Shown here one piece after another: positions 16,774 through 26,784 of a stretch of DNA of 52,998 bases. The notes below the pieces were generated by a model. The model was given only the letters and a program-made list of their open reading frames with translations. It had not been told where the DNA came from and searched no databases. Position numbers and translations under genes: made by a program. The number at the start of each line of letters is the position of its first letter. The first letter of the stretch is position 1. The DNA comes from Collinsella sp. Lineage in GTDB: Bacteria > Actinomycetota > Coriobacteriia > Coriobacteriales > Coriobacteriaceae. The stretch is taken from NCBI GenBank assembly GCA_014871665.1, contig WGSL01000005.1, positions 1 to 52,998 on the forward strand, given 5' to 3'.

Positions 16774-16796
16774 GGTATAGCCTTTCTTGCAGATGG

Positions 16797-17177
16797 CTAC
16801 TGCATGGTTTCGGGGGCTACCAGGTCGAGCATTTCGTGCAGCTTGTCGCGCGTGACGCCCAAGACTTCGGCTTGGCTTGCCGCTTTCGCAAGCAGCTCTT
16901 CGATATGGCAGAGCTGGTTTTCGCGCAAGAGTTCTTGGTTGCCCTCGGCGACAAAGCAGCCCTTGCCCTGCACGGTGCAGATAAACCCAAGCTGCTCCAG
17001 GTCGGCATAGGCGCGCTTGGTGGTGATGACGCTCACGCCTAGGTCGCTCGCGAGCGCACGGATGCTGGGGAGTTTTGCTCCCGCAGCGAGCGTGCCCGAA
17101 AGGATTTGAGCTTTGACTTGCGAGGATATCTGCTCGTAGATGGGCTTGTCGCTCGAATTGGATAGGATGATGTCCAC
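16797..17177 (-). CDS. GntR-family (YtrA subfamily) regulator
   Basis: 126 residues: a GntR winged helix (PIYEQISSQVKAQIL, KLPSIRALASDLGVS, TTKRAYADLEQLGF, GKGCFVA) followed by only about 50 residues of helix, which is the YtrA subfamily layout. GTG start at 17177 with AAGGAG upstream. It is the first gene of the ABC cassette and probably represses it through the palindrome at 17205-17238. Confidence 0.92.
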   Translation of the reverse strand: MDIILSNSSDKPIYEQISSQVKAQILSGTLAAGAKLPSIRALASDLGVSVITTKRAYADLEQLGFICTVQGKGCFVAEGNQELLRENQLCHIEELLAKAASQAEVLGVTRDKLHEMLDLVAPETMQ

Positions 17178-17204
17178 AGCGGCTCCTTAGCTGATGGGCT
17201 ACAC

Positions 17205-17238
17205 GTGTATATAACCGGTAAGCACAGTATATATACAC
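17205..17238. promoter_or_regulatory. YtrA-type operator
   Basis: GTGTATATA (17205-17213) and its exact inverse TATATACAC (17230-17238) stand 28-61 bp upstream of the GntR start in a TATA-rich stretch, as expected for an autoregulatory site overlapping the promoter. Confidence 0.6.
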
Positions 17239-17288
17239 TATATACAGTTATGCAAGAGGTAAATAGGGATTGTCCGCTCGTTCATTCA

Positions 17289-17503
17289 TCTCAATCTGTA
17301 ACAACTGGAGAAGATTTTGGCTGCTAGATGTTATAGATCGAGACATTGGCCGCCCGTCTATCCTTATATCTCAATCTGTAACAGATGGACCCGTTTTGAG
17401 TGGCCAGATGTTACAGACCGAGATCTTTCTGGGACGCCCACCTGTTTGTCTAAATCTGTAACAGGTAGAGGTTCAAAAACCGTCTAGATGTTACAGATCG
17501 AGA
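17289..17503. repeat. Three 55-bp dyads at an exact 80-bp period (six 15-bp arms every 40 bp)
   Basis: Left arms TCTCAATCTGTAACA at 17289, 17369 and (TCTAAATCTGTAACA) 17449. Right arms TGTTATAGATCGAGA at 17329, TGTTACAGACCGAGA at 17409 and TGTTACAGATCGAGA at 17489. Every arm is 15 bp, every gap between arms is exactly 25 bp, and orientation alternates. The gaps are unrelated in sequence apart from an AGA next to the right arms. The array fills the 470-bp region between the divergent GntR gene and the RF3 gene, and no gene is seen in it. Confidence 0.92.
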
Positions 17504-17648
17504 CAAACTGCTGCGGAGTGTCGCCATCGACTGCTACCCTAGGCCCCAACTGATGAATTTGTCCTGATAGGTGCCCTATGCCGAGATTTCGCGGCTACAA
17601 TAGTACGGTTACATCGACGTAATGCACTTAATGCAAGAAAGGATCCGC

Positions 17649-19262
<1,614 letters not shown>

Positions 19263-19361
19263 CGCATCGGCGCGGTGACCCTGCGGGGCTGCCGCGCCAT
19301 TTACTTGCCTGATGCCGTGTGAGCGGCTATCATACCCACCGTCGTCTCAAGACCGGGGCGT

Positions 19362-19412
19362 CCGAGCAGTTCGGGTCCGATATCCTGCTCGTTAAACCTA
19401 AAACCAAAGGAG
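19362..19412 (+). promoter_or_regulatory. Candidate preQ1 riboswitch (class I-like) ahead of the transporter
   Basis: CGAGCAG (19363-19369) pairs with CTGCTCG (19385-19391). The loop starts with TTC and the tail is A-rich (TTAAACCTAAAACC), ending in the ribosome site AAAGGAG. In preQ1-I aptamers the order is the same: P1, UUC loop, P1', then an A-rich tail that folds back before the Shine-Dalgarno. GGGT in the loop could pair with ACC in the tail as P2. The gene served is a queuosine-precursor-type transporter, which fits. Assigned by eye only. Confidence 0.5.
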
Positions 19413-19418
19413 TACATA

Positions 19419-20141
19419 ATGATCAAGAAGGTCATGGAGGACTACAAGGTCCTGTTGCGGAGCATTCCCGCGGCAACGGTTTCGCTGTTTTTCGTGAGTG
19501 TCATCATGATGAACCTGCTGGCCAACAAAGAGCTTATCAGCCTGCCGTATCTGGCACTCGATTGCGGCTTTGTGGTGAGCTGGGTCTCGTTTTTGTGCCA
19601 GGACATGATCTGCAAGCGCTTTGGCGCCAAGGCATCCATCAAAATCTCTATCCTCGCGCTGTTGGTTAACCTGGCCGTGAGCCTGTGCTTTTGGGCATGC
19701 TCGCTCACGCCCGGTATGTGGGGCGCCTACTACGACACGGGCATGATCGAGGTTAACACTGCCCTTAACGCTACCATCGGTGGCACCTGGTACGTGGTGC
19801 TGGGCTCTTCGCTGGCAATGCTCGTCTCTGCCGTGGTTAACTCCACGCTCAACCAGTCGCTCGGCCGCATGCTCAAAAAGAATAATTTTGCGAGCTTCGC
19901 CTTCCGCTCCTATGTATCCACGGGTGTTGGCCAGTTTATCGACAACCTGGTCTTTGCCATTGTGGTGAGCCACACGTTCTTTGGTTGGACCTGGGTGCAG
20001 GTCCTTATGTGCTCGCTGACCGGCGCTGTCGCCGAGCTGCTGTGCGAGGTCTTCCTGAGCCCCGTGGGCTACAAGGTCGTGCGCGGCTGGGAGCGCGAGA
20101 ATGTGGGTTCCGAGTACCTCGAGCGCCACGCAACCGCCTAA
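19419..20141 (+). CDS. VUT-family queuosine precursor transporter (YhhQ/DUF165)
   Basis: 240 residues with six or seven transmembrane helices and the VUT landmarks: ANKELISLPYLALDCG after helix 1, FVVSWVSFLCQDMICKRFG, and the late SYVSTGVGQFIDNLVFAIV helix with Gln and Asp that typify YhhQ proteins. These carry preQ0/preQ1 or queuine across the inner membrane for tRNA queuosine synthesis. A likely preQ1 switch covers its ribosome site. The stop is followed after 9 bases by the SDR gene, so both are probably cotranscribed. Confidence 0.88.
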   Translation: MIKKVMEDYKVLLRSIPAATVSLFFVSVIMMNLLANKELISLPYLALDCGFVVSWVSFLCQDMICKRFGAKASIKISILALLVNLAVSLCFWACSLTPGMWGAYYDTGMIEVNTALNATIGGTWYVVLGSSLAMLVSAVVNSTLNQSLGRMLKKNNFASFAFRSYVSTGVGQFIDNLVFAIVVSHTFFGWTWVQVLMCSLTGAVAELLCEVFLSPVGYKVVRGWERENVGSEYLERHATA

Positions 20142-20150
20142 GGAGCAAGT

Positions 20151-20831
20151 ATGCGGGTTTTGATCACGGGCGCTTCGGGCGGTATCGGAGCCGCGTGCGT
20201 GCAGCGCTTTTTGGACGAGGGCCACGAGGTCGTGGGCTTTGATCTGCTGCCGGCGGCGATCGAACACGAGCGCTACCGCCATCTGATCGTTGATGTACGC
20301 GAGCCGGACTCGTTTCCAGGCGATCTTGAACCCCAGGTAATCGTGAACGTTGCCGGTACGCAGGATTCGGCCGACGATATTGCTGCCAACCTGCGTGGCA
20401 CCATCAACGTGACCGAGCACTACGCCTTTGTGGGGGAGGGGCTTGCCGCCAAGCCGACACTGGCTATCAAATCCGTGGTCAATGTGGGGTCGGCGAGCGG
20501 ACATACGGGATCGGAGTTTCCCGCCTATGCTGCCAGCAAGGGCGGCGTTATCGCCTACACCAAGAACCTTGCAAACCGCCTGGCACCGCAGGCTATCGCC
20601 AACAGTGTGGACCCGGGCGGCGTTATCACGCCGCTCAACCGTTGCGTGATGGAAGACGAACACCTGTGGAGCCAGATTATGGAGCTTACGCCGCTTAAAC
20701 GCTGGGCCACCGCCCAAGAGATCGCCGAGTGGATTTACTTTGTGGGCGTGACCAACCGGTTTATGACCGGGCAGAGTCTGTTGATCGATGGCGGCGAGGC
20801 TGACCGCACACAATTTATTTGGCCCGAATAG
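20151..20831 (+). CDS. Short-chain dehydrogenase/reductase
   Basis: 226 residues with the classical SDR plan: TGASGGIG nucleotide motif at the N-terminus, a shortened second strand (GFDLLP), NVAG near 85, a catalytic Ser in VGSASG and YAASK near 140, and DPGGVITPL. It resembles FabG-like or 3-alpha-hydroxysteroid dehydrogenase-like SDRs, but substrate cannot be read. GFDLLP, where NADPH enzymes have a basic residue, points to NAD(H). AAGGAG precedes its ATG, and a good terminator follows. Confidence 0.88.
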   Translation: MRVLITGASGGIGAACVQRFLDEGHEVVGFDLLPAAIEHERYRHLIVDVREPDSFPGDLEPQVIVNVAGTQDSADDIAANLRGTINVTEHYAFVGEGLAAKPTLAIKSVVNVGSASGHTGSEFPAYAASKGGVIAYTKNLANRLAPQAIANSVDPGGVITPLNRCVMEDEHLWSQIMELTPLKRWATAQEIAEWIYFVGVTNRFMTGQSLLIDGGEADRTQFIWPE

Positions 20832-20835
20832 GAAG

Positions 20836-20868
20836 CGCGCCCGATGGAAAGCCGTCGGGCGCGTTTTT
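20836..20868 (+). terminator. Intrinsic terminator after the SDR gene
   Basis: CGCGCCCGA (20836-20844) pairs with TCGGGCGCG (20855-20863), followed by TTTTT. It separates the convergent SDR and ung genes. Confidence 0.9.
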
Positions 20869-20881
20869 GATGTATCGATTT

Positions 20882-21607
20882 TTAGCCGAGGCAAGTCCAG
20901 TTGACGGGGGTCGAGCCGTGCTGCTCGAGTAGCCGATTGGCTGCCGAGAAGGGGCGCGACCCCATGAAAGCGGGGAGTTCTGCCGTGGCACGGTTGGCCG
21001 AAAGCGGTGAGGGGTGCGTGGAGGCCAGGCAGAACTTGCCGGTTGCCTTGCCCGCGCCGGTCGCGGCGAGCTTGCCTTCGACCATCTGTTGGGCAAAGCG
21101 GCCCCATGCCAAAAAGACGACCGGCTGGGGCAGCTGGCAGCAACGTTCGATAATGTAGTCGGTGAGCGTGCTCCAGCCCAGTTTGGCGTGCGAGTTCGCG
21201 GCGTGCTCGCGCACGGTGAGCGTAGTGTTGAGAAGCAGGACGCCCTGCTGTGCCCATGGAGTTAGGTCTCCCGTGGCGGGAATAGGGCAGCCCAGATCGG
21301 CTTTGAGTTCCTTATAGATGTTGCGCAGGCTCGGCGGCAACTTGGTTTGCGTCGCGGGAACCGAGAACGACAGCCCCATGGCCTGGTTGGGTTCGTGATA
21401 AGGGTCTTGACCTAAGATGACAACCTTGACCTGGTCGGCTGGCGTGTAGGCGAGGGCATTGAGGATGTCGTCTTGTGCCGGGTAGATGGTCTGCTCGGCA
21501 CGCAAAAGGGCGATGCGCTCGAGCAGCTGGTTCGTAGTGTCACGTACCGGCTGCGGCGCATCGCCCAACCAAGTTGCTATGTTGCGGTCGCGGGTTGCGG
21601 TGTCCAT
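20882..21607 (-). CDS. ung: Uracil-DNA glycosylase (family 1)
   Basis: 241 residues. It removes uracil from DNA as the first step of base excision repair. The water-activating motif GQDPYHEPNQAMGLSFSV (near 85), the WAQQGVLLLNTTLTVRE block, and the DNA-intercalation loop HPSPLSA (near 205) are all intact. The length is typical. The start ATG 21607 has AAAGGAG upstream. Confidence 0.97.
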   Translation of the reverse strand: MDTATRDRNIATWLGDAPQPVRDTTNQLLERIALLRAEQTIYPAQDDILNALAYTPADQVKVVILGQDPYHEPNQAMGLSFSVPATQTKLPPSLRNIYKELKADLGCPIPATGDLTPWAQQGVLLLNTTLTVREHAANSHAKLGWSTLTDYIIERCCQLPQPVVFLAWGRFAQQMVEGKLAATGAGKATGKFCLASTHPSPLSANRATAELPAFMGSRPFSAANRLLEQHGSTPVNWTCLG

Positions 21608-21694
21608 GGGGCTCCTTTATGGCAGATGCTCTGTTGGCATCTATTGTAAAGGTGTCCGGAGACCTTTATGCCGCGGCCGCATGAGGAGCGGGGT

Positions 21695-22597
21695 TTACGA
21701 GACGTGCTCAGGCGCTCCTGCCATGCGAGCCTGTCCATGTGCGCGGAGGCGCGGAAGCTCGACGGTTGCCACCATGACGCCGGTGAGGATGAGGGCTGCG
21801 CCAAAGAAGGCGATGGGGCTCAGGACCTCGCCGACCAGGAAGAACGAGAAGACGGCGGAGCATACCGGCTCGAGCGAGAAGGCGAAGCCGGTGGTCTCGG
21901 CGGGCACGTGGGGCTGCACGAGCGTCTGGGTGATAAAGCCGTAGGCAGAGCAGATGAGTGCGAGCGCGACGACAACGACGATCTCGCTCGGCGTGCTGGG
22001 AAGCGTGAAGCCGCCAAAGACGCATGCGGCAATGCCCGAGAACAGGCCGCCGAAGCCCAGCTGCCAAACGCCCAGAGCCAGCGGGTCGACATCTTCGACA
22101 AAGCGCTTCGCCACAATGATGTGGCCGGCATAGACAAAAGCGGAGAGCAGCATGATGATTGCGCCGGGATTCAGGCTGGTAAAGTCGGCGCCCGAGAGCA
22201 GCAGCATGCCGCAGGTGACGATGGCGGTGCCGACGAGCACCTTGCGCTCGGGGGCGCGACGCAGCAGGGCTGCGTTGGCAAACGGCACGATTACGACCGT
22301 CAGGCTCTGCAAAAAGCCGGCGGTGGAGGCGGAGGTGAGGCTGGAGCCCAGGCACATGCACGTGAGCTCGGTTGCCATGATGGCACCGATGATGGCGGCG
22401 CGAACCATAAGGTCGCGGTTGATGTGCAACGCGCGCTTGTGGAAGAGCAGCAGGCAGACCACAAAGGCGATAATGCAACGCAGCGCAACGATACTCGTGG
22501 CGTTCATGCTGTCCATGCCGATCTTCATGAGGGGGTACGAAAAGCCCCATGCGACGGGAACGGAAAATGAGAGCGCGATTGCTTTTTTGCGATCCAT
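21695..22597 (-). CDS. EamA/DMT-family transporter
   Basis: 300 residues, ten hydrophobic helices, two EamA repeats (VAWGFSYPLMKIGMDSMNATSIVALR, then GAIIMLLSAFVYAGHIIVAKRF, and LEPVCSAVFSFFLVGEVLSP at the end). Substrate unknown; amino acid or metabolite export is typical. It is divergent from a LysR gene with 158 bp between the starts, and that regulator probably controls it. AAAAGGAG precedes its ATG. Confidence 0.9.
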   Translation of the reverse strand: MDRKKAIALSFSVPVAWGFSYPLMKIGMDSMNATSIVALRCIIAFVVCLLLFHKRALHINRDLMVRAAIIGAIMATELTCMCLGSSLTSASTAGFLQSLTVVIVPFANAALLRRAPERKVLVGTAIVTCGMLLLSGADFTSLNPGAIIMLLSAFVYAGHIIVAKRFVEDVDPLALGVWQLGFGGLFSGIAACVFGGFTLPSTPSEIVVVVALALICSAYGFITQTLVQPHVPAETTGFAFSLEPVCSAVFSFFLVGEVLSPIAFFGAALILTGVMVATVELPRLRAHGQARMAGAPEHVS

Positions 22598-22755
22598 GGG
22601 ACTCCTTTTGTTACAGAACGATTTCGCAAAAAGGATTCTGCTCCCAGATGTGGATGCAGTAAAGCGAATGTATCTTCAGTATGATTAAGAAACGCTAATA
22701 TCGGTAGGAAAAGCCCTGGCAAAACGTTTTACGGCTGCATTGATGTGGAGGCACG

Positions 22756-23622
22756 ATGGCATCGCGGTATCAGATTGTTTGTATGGTGGTCGATCGCGGC
22801 AGTCTTAAGGGCGCGGCCGACGAGCTGGGCTATACGCAAAGCGCGGTGAGCCAGGCCGTCAAGGCGCTCGAGCGCGAGCTGGGCACCACGCTTATCGAGC
22901 GCGGAAAGCAGGGCGTTTCGCTTACGCGCGACGGTAAACAATATCTGCCGTACCTGCGCCAGATTGTGACCGCCGAGGCCGAGCTCGAGGGCAAGCGGCA
23001 GGAGCTGCTGGGGCTTTCGTCGACTGATATTCGCATCGCGACGTTTACCAACGTGAGTCGAACCGTGTTGCCGCGCGTGATCCGCGATTTTGGAGCCCTG
23101 CACCCGGGCGTACGCTTTACCCTCAAGCAGGGCGATTACACGCGCAACGCCCAGTGGGTGCACGATGGCGTGGTTGATTTTTGCTTTACGGCACGCGGAT
23201 TTACCGCTGGGCTCGAGAAGCGCGTGGTCTATCACGACGAGTTGGTGGCATTGTTGCCGGCCGCGCATCCGCTGACGGCAAAGGAAAAGGTGACACTCGC
23301 CGACCTGGCGTCCGAGCCGTTTGTACTGCTGGATGAGGGCGAACAGAGCCTGGTGCTCGATGCATTTGCGGCGCATGGGCTGTCGCCGCACGTGACGAGC
23401 GAGGTGACCGACGACTACACCATCATGGCGATGGTGGAGGAGGGCCTAGGCGTGAGCATGCTCTACCGTCGTACTGTGGAGGGCATGCGAGCCGATATTC
23501 GTGTGCGGCCCATCGTGCATGCCCCCTCGCGCGACGTGGTGGCCGCCTGGCGCAGCTGGGACACCATGCCTATCGCCACGAGGCGCTTTATCGACTATAT
23601 GAGCTCGCATATTGTCAATTAA
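22756..23622 (+). CDS. LysR-family transcriptional regulator
   Basis: 288 residues: an N-terminal winged HTH (GSLKGAADELGYTQSAVSQAVKALERELGT) starting almost at residue 1, the linker helix, and a two-lobed periplasmic-binding-like effector domain (IRIATFTNVSRTVLP, VVYHDELVALLPAAHPL, SMVEEGLGVSMLY type). Divergent from the EamA transporter gene, the usual arrangement for a LysR activator and its target. Effector unknown. Confidence 0.92.
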   Translation: MASRYQIVCMVVDRGSLKGAADELGYTQSAVSQAVKALERELGTTLIERGKQGVSLTRDGKQYLPYLRQIVTAEAELEGKRQELLGLSSTDIRIATFTNVSRTVLPRVIRDFGALHPGVRFTLKQGDYTRNAQWVHDGVVDFCFTARGFTAGLEKRVVYHDELVALLPAAHPLTAKEKVTLADLASEPFVLLDEGEQSLVLDAFAAHGLSPHVTSEVTDDYTIMAMVEEGLGVSMLYRRTVEGMRADIRVRPIVHAPSRDVVAAWRSWDTMPIATRRFIDYMSSHIVN

Positions 23623-23649
23623 TGACTGGCGTAGCGTTGGGTGCGGTGT

Positions 23650-25032
23650 TTAGCGGGCTGTCGCTTTGGCTTGGGTGGCGCGATAGGTGCGTGCCGGGTG
23701 GCAAAGTAGCACCGCCACGACCATAAAGAACGCCGTGGTGCCCAGGCTGATGGGGTAGACCATCATGATGTTCGCAAAGGTGCGGAAGTGCGGGAACACG
23801 CAGAACACCCAATAGAAGCGGATGCCGCAGACGCAGATCATGGTGATGAGGGCGGGCGTGAGCGAGATACCAAAGCCGCGCAGGTAGCCTGACATGTTTT
23901 CGTAGAACATGCTAAAGGCGTACGCCGGGAAGATCGAGCACACGCGGATATAGCCGATCGAGACGATGTTGGGATCGCTGTTGAACAGCGACAAGATCTC
24001 ACGCCCCAGGCCGACAATAACGATAATTGTGGTGAGCGCGACGATACCGCCTTCGACCAGGCAGACCTTGAGCGTTTTGGTGCAGCGGTCGATCTGGCGG
24101 GCACCGTGGTTTTGTCCCACAAAGGTGGTGCAAGCCTGGCTAAAGCTGTTGAGCAGGTTGTAGCACACGTACTCCAGGCTCATGGCGGCGCTCGAGGCCG
24201 CCATGACTTCGGTGCCAAGGCTGTTGATGGCGGATTGGATGATGATGTTGGCGACGGCAAAGACGGCGCTCTGGATGCCGGCGGGCAGGCCGATCTTGAC
24301 GATGCGCTTGAGGGCGACGGGGTCGATAGCCAGGTCGCGCGGGGTGACGCGGACGACGGAGTCGGTCTTGAGCAGGCGGATAAAGAGCGTGGCGGCGCTG
24401 ACAGTGTAGGCGATAGCGGTGGCGATGGCGACGCCCGCGACGCCCCAGTGGAGTATGGGGACAAAGATGAGATCCAGGCCAATGTTGAGGACGGTGGACA
24501 CGGCAAGCGCCTGCAGCGGCATGCGGGTGATGCCGACGGAGCGGAAGATCGCGGCCTCAAAGTTGTAGAGCAAGATCGAGGGCAGGCTGAGCAAAAAGAC
24601 GCGCAGGTAGAGCGAAGCGAGCGGCATGGTCTCGGCAGGCACGTTGAGCGCAGCGAGCATGGGTTCGGCAAAGACCTCGCCCAGAGCGATGACGACAAAG
24701 CCCACGAGCGCCATTAAAATCGAGGTATGGACGGCGCGTTTGACCATGTTTTGGTCGTTGCGGCCGATAGCGTTGGCGATGACCACGTTGGAGCCAAGCG
24801 ACATGCCAATAAACAGGTTGAGCATAAGACTGGTAAGCGGAACATTGGAGCCGACCGCCGCCATGGCGAGGGTTCCCTGGTCGCCCGAGAAGTTGCCGAT
24901 GATGACCGTGGCGATGAGGTTCGACAGCTGCTCCAAGATGCTCGTGGCGGCCACGGGGAAGGCGAACAGGGGAATATTTCGCCACAGCGAGCCGGTGGTC
25001 ATGTCAATGTGCTTAGATACGGTATCAGCCAT
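23650..25032 (-). CDS. MATE-family efflux transporter
   Basis: 460 residues, twelve hydrophobic helices in two six-helix halves. MATE landmarks: LWRNIPLFAFPVAATSILEQL, IGNFSGDQGTLAMAAVGSNVP in the first half and the mirrored CTTFVGQNHGARQIDR in the second. These proton- or sodium-coupled antiporters export drugs or metabolites. Convergent with the LysR gene. Start ATG 25032. Confidence 0.93.
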   Translation of the reverse strand: MADTVSKHIDMTTGSLWRNIPLFAFPVAATSILEQLSNLIATVIIGNFSGDQGTLAMAAVGSNVPLTSLMLNLFIGMSLGSNVVIANAIGRNDQNMVKRAVHTSILMALVGFVVIALGEVFAEPMLAALNVPAETMPLASLYLRVFLLSLPSILLYNFEAAIFRSVGITRMPLQALAVSTVLNIGLDLIFVPILHWGVAGVAIATAIAYTVSAATLFIRLLKTDSVVRVTPRDLAIDPVALKRIVKIGLPAGIQSAVFAVANIIIQSAINSLGTEVMAASSAAMSLEYVCYNLLNSFSQACTTFVGQNHGARQIDRCTKTLKVCLVEGGIVALTTIIVIVGLGREILSLFNSDPNIVSIGYIRVCSIFPAYAFSMFYENMSGYLRGFGISLTPALITMICVCGIRFYWVFCVFPHFRTFANIMMVYPISLGTTAFFMVVAVLLCHPARTYRATQAKATAR

Positions 25033-25097
25033 GCGCTCTCAATCTCTAACATGCTATATCGTGCTTATTTGCGCAGACGATGATACTCCTAATTGGC

Positions 25098-25153
25098 TAG
25101 TCGTTGGGGACGTTCTTAAACGACTAGTCATTCAAGAACGTCCCCAATGACTA
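25098..25153. repeat. 20-bp inverted repeat with GGGGACGTTCTT arm (REP-like)
   Basis: TAGTCGTTGGGGACGTTCTT (25098-25117) and AAGAACGTCCCCAATGACTA (25134-25153) are inverse with one mismatch. The loop repeats CGACTAGTC. It lies between divergent genes and has no terminator U-run. Confidence 0.85.
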
Positions 25154-25210
25154 GGTGGGGAAGGCGTGCGACAATGGTGGGCGTTGTGTTGTTCGCACTA
25201 AGGAGTTGCC

Positions 25211-26026
25211 ATGTTGTTATGTCCCGTTTGCCATGAGCCGTTGGTGGACGACAAGCGTGGTGCTGCATGCGCGGGCGGACACCGGTTTGACCGTGCACGC
25301 GAGGGTTATCTATATCTGCTGCGCTCGTCCAAGAGCGGCGACTCTATGGGCGATCCCAAGTCGCAGGCGCGCAGTCGCCGCGACTTTTTGAACCGCGGCT
25401 ACTATGCGCCGTTGCGCGATGCGATGGTTGAGCTGGTGCGCGAGCGGGCGGCTGGGCACGCTGCGTCTGCGAACGGCCTCATGACCTTGCTCGACATTTG
25501 TTGTGGCGAGGGCTACTACACCAGCGCCATGGGTACGGTTTCGGGCGTGGATGCTTACGGCTTTGACCTTGGCAAGGAGATGGTGCGCCTGGCCGCCAAG
25601 CGCGGCGATGCAACCTTTTTTGTGGCCAACATGAAGGATATCCCCGTGGCCGATGGCGCCTTCGATATGGTGACCGAGCTCTTCGCTCCCTTTAACGAGC
25701 GTGAGTTTGCCCGCGTGCTGGCGCCAGAGGGCTCGCTCTATACCGTGGTGCCGGGCGCCCGTCATCTGTTTGGGCTTAAGGAAGTGCTCTACGATACACC
25801 GTACCTTAACGACGAGAAGCTGCCGAAAACCACCGAGCTCGAGTTGGTCGGAACGCAGCGGGTGTCTGCGATTATTACGCTTCAGACCCAGGCCGACATC
25901 GAAGCCGTATTTCAGATGACGCCCTACTACTACCGCACACGTCCTGCCGACAAAGAGCGCCTGGCAAACCTGGACACCCTTCAAACCGACATCGACTTCA
26001 TCATCGCCGAGTATCGCCACAGCTAA
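25211..26026 (+). CDS. rlmA: 23S rRNA (guanine-N1) methyltransferase, RlmA family
   Basis: 271 residues. A zinc site C4-P-V-C7, C20, H24 opens the protein, followed by the family text FDRAREGYLYLLR, GDPKSQARSRRDFL and YYAPLR. The Rossmann SAM motif is LLDICCGEGYYTSAM and the motif IV region is VTELFAPFNEREFARVL. The family methylates N1 of G745 or G748 in helix 35 of 23S rRNA (RlmA or TlrB); the position cannot be told. AAGGAG precedes the ATG at 25211. Confidence 0.9.
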   Translation: MLLCPVCHEPLVDDKRGAACAGGHRFDRAREGYLYLLRSSKSGDSMGDPKSQARSRRDFLNRGYYAPLRDAMVELVRERAAGHAASANGLMTLLDICCGEGYYTSAMGTVSGVDAYGFDLGKEMVRLAAKRGDATFFVANMKDIPVADGAFDMVTELFAPFNEREFARVLAPEGSLYTVVPGARHLFGLKEVLYDTPYLNDEKLPKTTELELVGTQRVSAIITLQTQADIEAVFQMTPYYYRTRPADKERLANLDTLQTDIDFIIAEYRHS

Positions 26027-26027
26027 C

Positions 26028-26064
26028 AACCTACCAAAAAGGGACAGGTTTATTTTGGTAGGTT
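26028..26064. repeat. GGGACAGG hairpin, copy A
   Basis: AACCTACCAAAA (26028-26039) and TTTTGGTAGGTT (26053-26064) pair perfectly; the loop is AGGGACAGGTTTA, identical to the loop at 45494-45506. It directly follows the rlmA stop. Confidence 0.88.
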
Positions 26065-26080
26065 TTATCTGGGCAAACGT

Positions 26081-26120
26081 AAAGGGCCGACCGCGGAGAT
26101 GCGCGATCGGCCCTTTTTAG
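26081..26120. terminator. Bidirectional terminator between rlmA and the membrane protein gene
   Basis: AAAGGGCCGACCGCG (26081-26095) pairs with CGCGATCGGCCCTTT (26102-26116) with one bulge, and T or A runs lie at both ends. Confidence 0.8.
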
Positions 26121-26154
26121 TTGCTTGGCTGCAGAGGTTATGAGAAGCGAGCGC

Positions 26155-26556
26155 TTACAGGCGGTCCTTGTTCTCGGCCTTAACGGCGTGCGCCTGCTGA
26201 ACAAAGAACAGGTCGTACACCACGATGACAAAGGCGACGATATTGACGGAGCTGCCGCCGAGCGCGGGAAGCGTGAGCACGGCCTGCGCAATCGTGGCGA
26301 TTGCGGCAACGATGCCGAGCTTAAACGCGCCATCCACCTGCGAAGGCTTGTTGGCGCCCTTGATGCCCGCAACGCCCGCGGCGAGATCGATGAGGCCCTT
26401 GGCGATAATCACGACCGCGGCGAGCATGGCATTCGATCCGTAGGTGGACTCGAGCTTGCCGGTCGCGATGCCGGCGATTCCAATGACGAGACTGGCGATG
26501 CCCAGAACAAAATAAATCAGGGCAAGGATTTTGAGTGTCTTGCGAGCGGTGCTCAT
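26155..26556 (-). CDS. Small four-helix membrane protein
   Basis: 133 residues with four hydrophobic helices (ILALIYFVLGIASLVIGIAG, AMLAAVVIIAKGLIDLAAG, KLGIVAAIATIAQAVLTL, VNIVAFVIVVYDLFFVQQ) and a charged tail. Start chosen at ATG 26556 with AAAGGAC upstream; the frame extends to 26715 but the extra residues are not hydrophobic or conserved in style. No named family is recognised. Monocistronic. Confidence 0.75.
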   Translation of the reverse strand: MSTARKTLKILALIYFVLGIASLVIGIAGIATGKLESTYGSNAMLAAVVIIAKGLIDLAAGVAGIKGANKPSQVDGAFKLGIVAAIATIAQAVLTLPALGGSSVNIVAFVIVVYDLFFVQQAHAVKAENKDRL

Positions 26557-26784
26557 AACTGGTCCTTTCGATGTGGGCAGGACGACCTCGTCGTGCCCCA
26601 TGTACAGCACATATGGTGAAGCACATTGTAGTTCAACGGGGCGATGCATGCGCTTGAAAGCGTCTCTTACCTGTACGGTCCAACCTTTCAAAAAGGAAAG
26701 CTGGACGTAAGCCAAATCGATGGCAGCTCATGTGCGGCGCTGAGATGATGGGGCCATGGTAAGAGCTGGACCGAAGGAGGAGCC

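Noticed and set aside
17289..17503. CRISPR array
   Set aside because: Repeats are only 15 bp, alternate in orientation, have 25-bp gaps, and no cas gene is in the window.
19398..21257. 619-codon minus-strand ORF
   Set aside because: It runs antisense to two real genes (transporter, SDR) and into ung in another frame; arginine/histidine-rich shadow.
26640..26760. Small RNA with hairpin GTCCA/TGGAC near 26676
   Set aside because: The stem is short and bulged, with no promoter or terminator evident.
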